Shown one piece after another: positions 57,647 through 64,000 of a stretch of 64,000 nucleotides of DNA (the first letter of the stretch is position 1; every line of letters starts with the position of its first letter). Source of the stretch: CAYFPX01 sp964519895. Its GTDB lineage: Bacteria > Myxococcota_A > UBA796 > CAJQPC01. The translations under genes were made by a program, and so were the position numbers. The notes under the pieces were generated by a model that saw nothing but the letters and a program-made list of their open reading frames with translations, made no database searches and was not told the DNA's origin. The stretch spans positions 1 to 64,000 of the forward strand of contig CAZFLE010000013.1 in assembly GCA_964519895.1 (NCBI GenBank), given 5' to 3'.

Positions 57647-59060
57647 GGCGCCTCCGAAGGCCCACGAGCAAGCCCAGGGCGGCCAGGCCCCAAGCGCCGT
57701 CGCGGTGTGCCGGCCCGGCGCTGCAGCCCTCGCAGCGACTCACGGGATCCGTGCCGCCGGAGTCGGCGGGCGGCGCCGAGTCGCGGGTGTCCGTGTCGCC
57801 GGAGTCCGGCGCACCCGAGTCCGTCGGTGCGTCGTCGGAGATGAGCCACAGCCCCTCGGCGTCGGTCGCCAGGTGGAAGCCCTCTCCGTCGACCAGGGTG
57901 GCCCCGTCGGCGGTGATGCCCGGCCCGCGGATCAGCAGCGTGCGCACCCCGCTGGGCGCCTGGAGCAGCCGCACCTGCCCGGCCAGCGTGGCCGTCTCTG
58001 CCGTCGGCGGGTCGGCCCCGGGATCCAGACCCAGCTGCCCCGCGGGGCCCAGGGTCAGGGCCTCGACGGCCAGGGAACCGCCATCCCGAAGCCACGCGGC
58101 CCCGCCGTCGTCGACGGTCAGGCTGTCCAGGGTGACCGCGCTGTCGATCCCCACCAGGGGCCACACCGCGCCGCCGACCACCGACCCCGGGTCCGCCTGG
58201 GCCGCGGTCCAGCGCGCCCAGCTGTGCACAAAGGCCTGGGGCACCGGGCCGAAGGGATCGTCGAAGACCACGTCGTGGGCCGTCTGCTGGACCCGATCGA
58301 TCGCGTCGGCGGGGACGATGTCCGGGGGCGGCAGGCCGATCGGCGAGCGCCCCGTCAGGCCGCCGTACAGGATGCAGGCCGCCAGATAGGAGCCGCTCTC
58401 GCTGGGATGACCGCCGTCCTCGTAGAACAGGTCGTGGAAGGCCGTGCCCTCGGCCACCGGGTCCTGTCCGTCCGCCACGAGCTGGTCGTGGATCTGCTGG
58501 TAGCCCAGCCCCGCAGGCGCCACGAACACCGGCCTCTCCGCCGTGGACCACTCCGACGCATAGGCCAGCACCCCTTCGGTCAGCCGGTCCTGCATGGCGC
58601 TGTAGTCCGGGTAGATGTCCGGGTAGCGGTCGTCGCCGTCCAGGCGTCCCCAGGTCAGCAGCAGGATGGTGTCCGCCGGAAGGCCCGCGACCAGCTCGTT
58701 CAGGGCCCCGCCGGAGCGCAGACTGTCGTCGTACTGGTTGTCTCCGGGCCCGAATCCCGGGATCGCGCCGTGGTCCTGGAACAGTACCAGGTCCCAGTCC
58801 CCGCCGGGACTGAGCAGCTCGGGGTACCAGGCGCTCTCGGCGTCCAGGGTCTCCAGCAGGTGGTCAGCCAGGCCGTAGCCGGGCCCCGTGAGCCGTCGGG
58901 TACCGACCTCTGGCCACTCGTCGACCGACGCTTCGAGGGCCTTGGCCAGGAAGTTGTCGATGCCGCTGTTGTAGTCGATGAAGCTGTTGCCGAGCATCAG
59001 CGTGCGCTGGTCCGCAGCGTGGACCAGCGGCAGCAGCAGCGCCAGCAAGAGGGGGGGCAC
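57636..59060 (-). CDS. Secreted SGNH-fold esterase with MYXO-CTERM-like sorting tail
   Basis: 474 residues. Signal peptide (PLLLALLLPLVHA), then an SGNH domain: nucleophile in LMLGNSFIDYNSG (GNS), Gly/Asn features in DLVLFQDHG and TWGRLDGDDRY, and the Asp-His pair in EDGGHPSESGS. A C-terminal beta-strand region and an Asp/Ser/Thr linker lead to CEGCSAGPAHRDGAWGLAAL and an Arg cluster, matching the MYXO-CTERM pattern (cysteines, hydrophobic helix, basic end). It should end up on the cell surface. First gene of the six-gene acyl-transfer operon. Confidence 0.85.
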   Translation of the reverse strand: MPPLLLALLLPLVHAADQRTLMLGNSFIDYNSGIDNFLAKALEASVDEWPEVGTRRLTGPGYGLADHLLETLDAESAWYPELLSPGGDWDLVLFQDHGAIPGFGPGDNQYDDSLRSGGALNELVAGLPADTILLLTWGRLDGDDRYPDIYPDYSAMQDRLTEGVLAYASEWSTAERPVFVAPAGLGYQQIHDQLVADGQDPVAEGTAFHDLFYEDGGHPSESGSYLAACILYGGLTGRSPIGLPPPDIVPADAIDRVQQTAHDVVFDDPFGPVPQAFVHSWARWTAAQADPGSVVGGAVWPLVGIDSAVTLDSLTVDDGGAAWLRDGGSLAVEALTLGPAGQLGLDPGADPPTAETATLAGQVRLLQAPSGVRTLLIRGPGITADGATLVDGEGFHLATDAEGLWLISDDAPTDSGAPDSGDTDTRDSAPPADSGGTDPVSRCEGCSAGPAHRDGAWGLAALGLLVGLRRRRAA

Positions 59061-59108
59061 GGGCGGAATCGTGCCACCTCGCCGCGGGCGTCGCCACTCC
59101 GCCCGACG

Positions 59109-59900
59109 TCACTCCGCCAGGAAGCCCAGTCCGTCGATCAGGACCAGCGGACCGGTGTCGTCGTGGTCGGCCCCGGCATAGCTCTGGTCCCGGCTCGCAA
59201 ATCCGTCCTCGTCCCGTTCCGCGAGCTGCGCGACCAGGGTGTCAAAGGCCACCAGCGACAGCGTGTCCTCGAATTCCCCCATGCCCAGGAACAGCTTGCG
59301 AGGTGTCTGGGCGCTGCCCAGGGTCGCCTGGTCCAGGTCGACCTGGAGCAGGTGATCGTCAGCCCAGCCCAGGGTCGGACTTGCCGACAGCAATCGAGGG
59401 AACACCGGGTCGGCCAGCGCCGCCTCCTGGTAGAGCACCCAGGCTGCGAAGTAGCCCCCATAGGAGTGGCCCAGCAGCGTGTTCCCGGGCTCGGCCGCGA
59501 TGGGCCAGCGCGCCTCGACCCACGGCACCAGCTCGTCGGTCAGGAAGCCGTAGAACTGCTCCCCGCCGCCACTCAGGGGCTCGCGCTCGTCGTAGGGGCT
59601 CAGGTAGTCCCGGTTCCGATTCAAGGCGCCTGGATCGGGGTAGCCGATGCCCACGGAGATCAGGGGATCCAGCGCCGGGTGGTCCGGGAGCAGCTCCCGG
59701 AACAGCGCCGTGTTCCAGTCGGCGTCCAGGTAGTAGATGGCGCTGCAGGCCCCCTCCTGGCACGCGGCGGGCACGTGCACGTAGATGCAGTAGTCGTCGT
59801 CGACGGTCTCGCTGCGAAGGACCTGGACGGTCCAGGACTCGGCGGCTCCGGTCTCGGCGGGCCGGCAGGCCAGCATCGTGGTGGCGAGGACGGTGAGCAC
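59109..59900 (-). CDS. Lipoprotein esterase (alpha/beta-hydrolase, esterase D/Fes-like)
   Basis: 263 residues from GTG at 59900. Lipobox MLACRPAE. The nucleophile elbow is GHSYGGYFAAWVL near residue 150, with DADWNTALFRELLPDHPAL upstream and a C-terminal His in AGADHDDTGP that can complete the triad. The shape resembles esterase D/siderophore-esterase-like proteins (IroE/BesA). A surface hydrolase; substrate unknown. Only 48 bases before the SGNH gene, so possibly the first member of the operon. The huge frame continuing upstream is antisense to three genes. Confidence 0.83.
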   Translation of the reverse strand: MLTVLATTMLACRPAETGAAESWTVQVLRSETVDDDYCIYVHVPAACQEGACSAIYYLDADWNTALFRELLPDHPALDPLISVGIGYPDPGALNRNRDYLSPYDEREPLSGGGEQFYGFLTDELVPWVEARWPIAAEPGNTLLGHSYGGYFAAWVLYQEAALADPVFPRLLSASPTLGWADDHLLQVDLDQATLGSAQTPRKLFLGMGEFEDTLSLVAFDTLVAQLAERDEDGFASRDQSYAGADHDDTGPLVLIDGLGFLAE

Positions 59901-59953
59901 GGGCCGCAGTGTAGAGCGACGCTGCGGGGGCACCCCGTGAACGGTTTTGCGGC

Positions 59954-59959
59954 TACCCT
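59954..59959 (+). promoter_or_regulatory. Candidate -10 box (TACCCT) 7 bases from the ASPIC/UnbV start
   Basis: GCGGC-TACCCT-CCAGGCG-ATG, in the 66-base divergent spacer shared with the esterase gene. Confidence 0.5.
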
Positions 59960-59966
59960 CCAGGCG

Positions 59967-61652
59967 ATGTCCGCCTCTACCTTGCTGCTGCTCGCGGCCT
60001 GTTCCGGCACGGCAACCACAGTCGGGACGGACTCGGCGACGGACTCCCAGGACAGCGCCACAGACAGCGCCGACCCCAGCCTGATCCCGGTCTCCGTCTC
60101 GGCCAGCGGCGCCATCTCCTGCCCAGCACCGGACCTGAGAGCGGCCGAGCCCATGGTCCTCCAAGACGGCGGTGCGGACTGGCAGGCCCAGCTGGCCAGC
60201 GTGTCGCCGGACACCACCGCCTATGGCCAGGGCGTGGTGGTCGGGGACTTCGACGGCGACGGCCTGTTCGACCTGTTCCTCCCCAACGCCGGCATGGACG
60301 AGCTGTTCCTGAACGCCGGCGACGGCACCTGGGCCCTGGCCCCGCCGGGCCACCTGCCGGAGAACACGGACCTGACCGAGGCCGCCAGCGCTGTGGACGT
60401 CGACGACGACGGCGATCTGGACCTGTTGGCGGTGAACCGAGGAAACCCCAACGCGCTGTGGCTCAACGACGGCAGCGGGCGCTTCGCGGTGCACGACGCC
60501 GGCTTCCAGCAGGAGGACTTCGGCAGCATCGGCAGCACCTGGGGCGACGTGAACGGCGACGGCACCCTGGACCTGTTCGTCGGGGCCCACTTCAGCCGGG
60601 CCAACCAGGAGGGGCGCAAGCCACCGCCCAAGGACAGCCAGGGCTTCGGCACCGGTGATCCCAACGAGTTCTACCTGGGCCTGGGGGGTGGCGACTTCGA
60701 GAACCGCGGCGACGTGATGCTCCCGGACACCATGCGGTGCTTCACCTTTGTGCCCGGCCTGCACGACCTGGATCTGGACGGCGACCCCGACCTGTACCTG
60801 GTCAACGACTTCGGCACCTTCCAGATCCCCAACGTGCTGCTGCGCAACGACAGCTTCGACCAGGAGCCGATCTGGACCGACATCTCCGAGGCGAGCGCCG
60901 CCGGCCAGCCCCTCCAGGGCATGGGCCTGGGGGTCGGGGACGTCAACGGCGACGGCTATCCGGACCTGCTCGTGAGCAGCTGGTCCGAGCTGGCGCTGTT
61001 CACGTCGAGTCCGGACGGGGTGTACGTCGACGCGGCCGCCAGCCGTGGCCTGGTGCTGGGCCAAGACAACCGCCACGTGGCCTGGGGCGTCGAGCTGGTG
61101 GACCTGGACAACGACGGGGACCTGGACGCCCCGGTGTCCTTCGGCCAGGCGCCCGGCCTGGGCGAGAACTCCCCCGAGACCAACCCCCTGGCCCAGCCGG
61201 ACGGGCTGTGGCTGCAGCAGGACGACGGGCAATTCGTCCAGGCCGCCGACGACTGGGGCATCGCGGACCCGGAGATCGCGATGGGCTTCGCGGTGGCGGA
61301 CCTGAACGACGACGGCTTCCCAGATCTCGTGAAGCGGTTCGTCAACGCCCCGGCGCGCATCTACCTGGCCCGATGCGACGACAGCGCCTGGCTGCGGGTG
61401 CGGCTGCATCAGCCCGCCCCGAACGTGGACGCGGTGGGCGCCCGGCTCGTGCTGACGGCTGGGGGCGAGACCCAGGTGCGCGCCATCGCCGTGGGCGGCA
61501 CCAGCCTGTCGTCTTCGGCGCCGCCCGAAGCCCACTTCGGTCTGGGCTCCCACGATCGGGTGGACCGCCTGGAGGTGCAGTGGCCGGACGGTCAGCGCTC
61601 GGCCATCCGCGACCTCGATGCGCGGCAGATCGTGGACCTGACCCGGGAGTGA
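59967..61652 (+). CDS. FG-GAP/ASPIC-UnbV repeat lipoprotein
   Basis: 561 residues. Lipobox LLLLAACSGT, Ser/Thr/Asp linker, then calcium-binding FG-GAP blades (DFDGDGLFDLFLPN, DVDDDGDLDLLAVN, DVNGDGTLDLFVG, DLDLDGDPDLYLVN, DVNGDGYPDLLVS, DLNDDGFPDLVK), an integrin-like propeller. The C-terminal 100 residues carry the ASPIC/UnbV domain (LRVRLHQPAPNVDAVGARLV, RLEVQWPDGQRSAIRDLDA). Family members are cell-surface proteins of unknown chemistry. Transcribed alone, divergent from the esterase. Confidence 0.88.
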   Translation: MSASTLLLLAACSGTATTVGTDSATDSQDSATDSADPSLIPVSVSASGAISCPAPDLRAAEPMVLQDGGADWQAQLASVSPDTTAYGQGVVVGDFDGDGLFDLFLPNAGMDELFLNAGDGTWALAPPGHLPENTDLTEAASAVDVDDDGDLDLLAVNRGNPNALWLNDGSGRFAVHDAGFQQEDFGSIGSTWGDVNGDGTLDLFVGAHFSRANQEGRKPPPKDSQGFGTGDPNEFYLGLGGGDFENRGDVMLPDTMRCFTFVPGLHDLDLDGDPDLYLVNDFGTFQIPNVLLRNDSFDQEPIWTDISEASAAGQPLQGMGLGVGDVNGDGYPDLLVSSWSELALFTSSPDGVYVDAAASRGLVLGQDNRHVAWGVELVDLDNDGDLDAPVSFGQAPGLGENSPETNPLAQPDGLWLQQDDGQFVQAADDWGIADPEIAMGFAVADLNDDGFPDLVKRFVNAPARIYLARCDDSAWLRVRLHQPAPNVDAVGARLVLTAGGETQVRAIAVGGTSLSSSAPPEAHFGLGSHDRVDRLEVQWPDGQRSAIRDLDARQIVDLTRE

Positions 61653-61689
61653 GCGCCCGCCCCGCAGCGCGGCCGCGGATCCCCGGTCG

Positions 61690-61707
61690 GGCCGCTGGAC
61701 AGCGGCC
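61690..61707 (+). terminator. Hairpin GGCCGCTG/CAGCGGCC downstream of the ASPIC gene
   Basis: Perfect 8-base stem with a two-base loop, 38 bases after the stop, no U-tract. The rest of the 177-base spacer (61653-61829) is GC-rich and shows only a TAACGT box at 61784. Confidence 0.5.
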
Positions 61708-61783
61708 GCTCCCGATTGGGCCCAGTCGGCCGTTCCGCCTCCCAAAGCCCCTGATCCCTTGGTGTTGGCGCCCGTTGGCGCGG

Positions 61784-61789
61784 TAACGT
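61784..61789 (+). promoter_or_regulatory. Candidate -10 box (TAACGT) for the M3-like peptidase gene
   Basis: CGCGG-TAACGT. With this box, transcription begins near 61796, which rules out the in-frame GTG at 61788 and points to the ATG at 61830 with a 34-base leader. Confidence 0.4.
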
Positions 61790-61829
61790 GCAGCCGTCGG
61801 GCGGAGTTCCCCGGTCCGACAGGCACGCC

Positions 61830-63563
61830 ATGGACCGCACCGCCCCAAGGCACCGCGGCGACGGCCCTCGGGACGTCCCACTTCCGGCCCTCTCCGGCCA
61901 GGGCCGCGAGCTTGTGGACCGCCCGCTGGCAGGCGCCGACGAGCTCGAGAGCTGGGTGGTGGACTGGTCGTCCTGGGTCGGCGACGTTCGCGCCTGGTGG
62001 CGCGGGCGGCGCGTGGTCCCAGAGACCCGCCTCGAGGCCGCCCGCCAGGTCAACGAGGCCCTGCAGCCGCTCCACCTGCGCATCGCGCGGCGGCTGGTCA
62101 ATCACCCGGCCGCCCGGCACCTGCCCACCGAGGAATTCGGCCAGCTGCTCCGGCGGACCCGCACCGACGTCGACCTGTACGCGCCGGAGCTGCAGCTGCT
62201 CCGCGCCCAGGAGTCCGCCGCCCTGGTCGAGCTGGACACCCTGCAGCCCTCCCGGCCCGTGGTGTTCCGCGGACAGAAGCTCCCGGTCCCCGTGGTGGAC
62301 GGGATGCGCACCGCGGCGAGCCCCGGTCGCCGCGAGGAAGCCTGGTGGACCCTGGGGGCCCACGACCAACGGCAGCGTCGAGGCGTCGACCTGCTCCTGG
62401 ACGAGCTCCTGGGCATCCGTGCCAGGCTGGCCCAGGGCGCACGGGTCGGCGACTACCCGAGCTTCCGCTGGCGAGAGCAGCGCAGCTTCTCCTTTGGTCC
62501 CCAACAGGCCCGGATGCTCCTGGACGGCATCGCGCGGGTGGTCACCCCGCGGCTCCGGCGCTGGCAGAGCTTGGTCCGTCAGAGCCACGGGCTGGGCCCC
62601 TTGAGGCCCTGGGACGACCGGCTCCAGCTGGGGCCGCCGCTCCACAGCCTGCGGGATCCAGACGACCTGGCGCGGCGGGCCCACCGCGCCTTCGAACGGG
62701 TGCACCCGTCCTTTGGCAGCTGGTTCAAGTTGTTGCTCGATCAGGGCCTGGCCGATCTGCGGCGCGGCACCCTGGGCGGTCGCCGGGCCTGGACCGCCCA
62801 CGGGGTCAACCAGATCCCCACCGTGCGCGTCCCCTTCACCGGGGACCACGACGACCTGGTGCGGGTGCTGCACGAGGGCGGGCACGCCTTCCACGCCCTG
62901 GCCCGACGCAGCCAGCGTCTGGTCCAGAACCGGGCAGCCCCGGTGGCCTTCGCCGAGGTCGCCAGCCACGCGATGGAGCTGATCGGCAGCGAACACCTCG
63001 AAGGCGCGGTCTATGGCCGGCGCGATGCCATCACCGCCCAGCTGCGGGCCCTCGGCCGAGTCGTTCGGCTGCTCTGTGGCATCGCGCGGGTCGAGTCCTT
63101 CCAGTTCTGGCTGCACGACCACCCCCACCACGGCCCCCGCGCTCGCGAGGCCGCCTGGGTCGAGCTGGGGCACCGCTTCGACGGCGACGTGGACTGGACG
63201 GGTCTCGAAGCCACCCGAGGCAAGGGCTACCTGGGGCATCGGGCCCTGCTCCAGGATCCCTTCGGTCAGCTCCCCTATGCAGTCGCCCTGGTGGGTTCGC
63301 TCCAGGTCTGGGCCGCCTACCGCCGGGACCCCAAGGCCACCCTGGATCGCTACATGGCGGCTCTGTCCCTGGGCTGGTCCCAGGACCTGGCCGGACTCTT
63401 CCAGGCCGCAGGTCTGGACCTGGACCTGTCTGCCGCGCCGTTGGAACGGGTCATGGTCACTTGGGACGACCGGGTCGACGCCCTCAGCAGGCAGCTGGAG
63501 CGGGCGGGACGAACCCCTGTGCCATCCACCGTCCGCCGCTCTCGGCCAGGGTCCCTGCGCTGA
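61830..63563 (+). CDS. M3-family oligoendopeptidase-like zinc peptidase
   Basis: 577 residues from ATG at 61830 (GTG at 61788 is an alternative). The zinc site is HEGGHAFHALARR (HExxH) near residue 350, followed by the third-ligand Glu in AFAEVASHAMELI, with the M3 surroundings RAWTAHGVNQIPTVRVPFTG. C-terminal helix RDPKATLDRYMAALSLGWSQDL resembles oligoendopeptidase F. Degradation of peptides in the cytoplasm is likely, since no signal peptide is seen. The N-terminal half is only weakly family-like. Confidence 0.8.
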   Translation: MDRTAPRHRGDGPRDVPLPALSGQGRELVDRPLAGADELESWVVDWSSWVGDVRAWWRGRRVVPETRLEAARQVNEALQPLHLRIARRLVNHPAARHLPTEEFGQLLRRTRTDVDLYAPELQLLRAQESAALVELDTLQPSRPVVFRGQKLPVPVVDGMRTAASPGRREEAWWTLGAHDQRQRRGVDLLLDELLGIRARLAQGARVGDYPSFRWREQRSFSFGPQQARMLLDGIARVVTPRLRRWQSLVRQSHGLGPLRPWDDRLQLGPPLHSLRDPDDLARRAHRAFERVHPSFGSWFKLLLDQGLADLRRGTLGGRRAWTAHGVNQIPTVRVPFTGDHDDLVRVLHEGGHAFHALARRSQRLVQNRAAPVAFAEVASHAMELIGSEHLEGAVYGRRDAITAQLRALGRVVRLLCGIARVESFQFWLHDHPHHGPRAREAAWVELGHRFDGDVDWTGLEATRGKGYLGHRALLQDPFGQLPYAVALVGSLQVWAAYRRDPKATLDRYMAALSLGWSQDLAGLFQAAGLDLDLSAAPLERVMVTWDDRVDALSRQLERAGRTPVPSTVRRSRPGSLR

Positions 63564-63599
63564 TCGGATCGCGGAACACCGCCGGGATCTCCCGGCAGC

Positions 63600-63605
63600 T
63601 ACCCT
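63600..63605 (+). promoter_or_regulatory. Candidate -10 box (TACCCT) 6 bases from the last gene start
   Basis: GCAGC-TACCCT-GTGCCC-GTG; no ribosome site fits in the gap. Confidence 0.45.
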
Positions 63606-63611
63606 GTGCCC

Positions 63612-64000
63612 GTGACGCAACACGGCTTCCTGGTCCTGCCTCGCCCGGGCGAGACGACTCTGCGCACCCTTCGGCGCAAGGTCCGCCTGCTGGCCGTGCG
63701 CACCCTGGTCACCGCCCGGGTCCCGGGGCCGGTCTCCAGGCCCCTGGCGCGGTTCCAGGACTGGCTCACCGAGGCCCTGCAGGCACGGCCCGGTGCCGTG
63801 CTCGAGGCGGTGGGCAGTCCCGACGTGCTGCCCCAAGTCCTGTGTCTCGCCGCGGGCCTGACCGACCCTGCGGCGCGGATCGCCGAGGGGGTGCCCAACC
63901 TGCTGGCCGCCCTCCCCGAGCGCCCGCCCCAGGCCCTGCTGTGGGACCACCCCGTGTCCCGGCTGGCCGTGCCCGCGCTCGGTCGTGCCTGGACCTTCGA
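63612..64000 (+). CDS. Unknown protein, 3' end beyond the window
   Basis: At least 129 residues from GTG, open to the window edge. The N terminus is basic and helical (TTLRTLRRKVRLLAVRTLVTARV), followed by Ala/Leu-rich helices (PQVLCLAAGLTDPAARIAEG). No family recognised; no signal peptide. Kept because frame, codon positions and the upstream box are coherent. Confidence 0.55.
   Translation, partial: MTQHGFLVLPRPGETTLRTLRRKVRLLAVRTLVTARVPGPVSRPLARFQDWLTEALQARPGAVLEAVGSPDVLPQVLCLAAGLTDPAARIAEGVPNLLAALPERPPQALLWDHPVSRLAVPALGRAWTF

Noticed and set aside
59109..63950. A 1613-codon minus-strand open frame
   Set aside because: Only its last 264 codons are a real gene (esterase lipoprotein). The rest is antisense to the ASPIC and M3-like genes and has the Arg/Gly/Pro/His-rich composition of GC-driven shadow frames.
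1..64000. tRNA, rRNA and CRISPR arrays
   Set aside because: I looked for cloverleaf-type and repeat-spacer structures and found none; the short repeats present are coding linkers or hairpins.

Overview
The window is a GC-rich bacterial chromosome segment, densely packed with genes on both strands. It most likely comes from a myxobacterium or relative (Myxococcota). Grounds: many small lipoproteins with Asp/Thr linkers, a Ser/Thr kinase carrying WD40-like repeats, FG-GAP/ASPIC and RCC1-like surface proteins, and one secreted protein (57636-59060) ending in a Cys-containing tail, hydrophobic helix and Arg cluster that looks like a MYXO-CTERM sorting signal. This placement is inference; there is no rRNA, tRNA, CRISPR array, phage or IS element in the window, and no gap without a gene exceeds about 260 bases.

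Layout. 1-9.8 kb (minus strand): a 4Fe-4S membrane protein cut by the window edge, a lipoprotein thiol peroxidase, a transhydrogenase-like flavoprotein, a DUF427 protein, an amino-acid permease fused to two Usp domains, a zinc metallopeptidase-like protein, a thioesterase and an exopolyphosphatase. 9.8-21.7 kb: surface lipoproteins (glycosidase-like, RCC1-like), a type IV pilin-like protein, an aldehyde dehydrogenase, two more lipoproteins, then an FHA/winged-helix regulator overlapping a Ser/Thr kinase with WD40 repeats. 21.7-30.8 kb: a nucleobase (pyrimidine) region with PreA-like dihydropyrimidine dehydrogenase, dihydropyrimidinase, a nucleobase transporter and a sodium symporter, interrupted by an M16 peptidase. 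A Fcy1-type cytosine deaminase lies at 33 kb and a class III aminotransferase at 43.7 kb.

30.8-51 kb is housekeeping and accessory: a cyclophilin lipoprotein, a nuclease lipoprotein, a DEDDh exonuclease, a nucleosidase, a patatin, an MFS and an NhaC-type transporter, a Flagellin_IN-motif protein without flagellar neighbours, a JAMM peptidase, two tandem HEAT-repeat proteins, SlyX and a second thioesterase.

51.1-59.1 kb is the most interesting part: six tightly overlapping minus-strand genes encoding an SGNH esterase, a Zn-ribbon/methyltransferase/AMP-ligase fusion, an AMP-ligase fused to an acyl carrier domain, a second membrane-anchored SGNH protein, a DltB-like MBOAT and a 43-residue membrane microprotein ending F-R-Y-L-G-M. 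This parallels the Gram-positive Dlt system (DltA-DltC-DltD-DltB-DltX) and suggests a dedicated machine that activates an acyl or aminoacyl group and exports it onto an envelope or extracellular acceptor. 59-64 kb: an esterase lipoprotein, an ASPIC/UnbV lipoprotein, an M3-like peptidase and a truncated gene.

Two genome-wide habits show up. Many first genes have no Shine-Dalgarno but carry a GGN-TANNNN box only 5-8 bases before the start codon, as expected for leaderless mRNAs. Several genes overlap by ATGA, GTGA, TTGA and, in one case, CTGA, hinting at CTG start codons.
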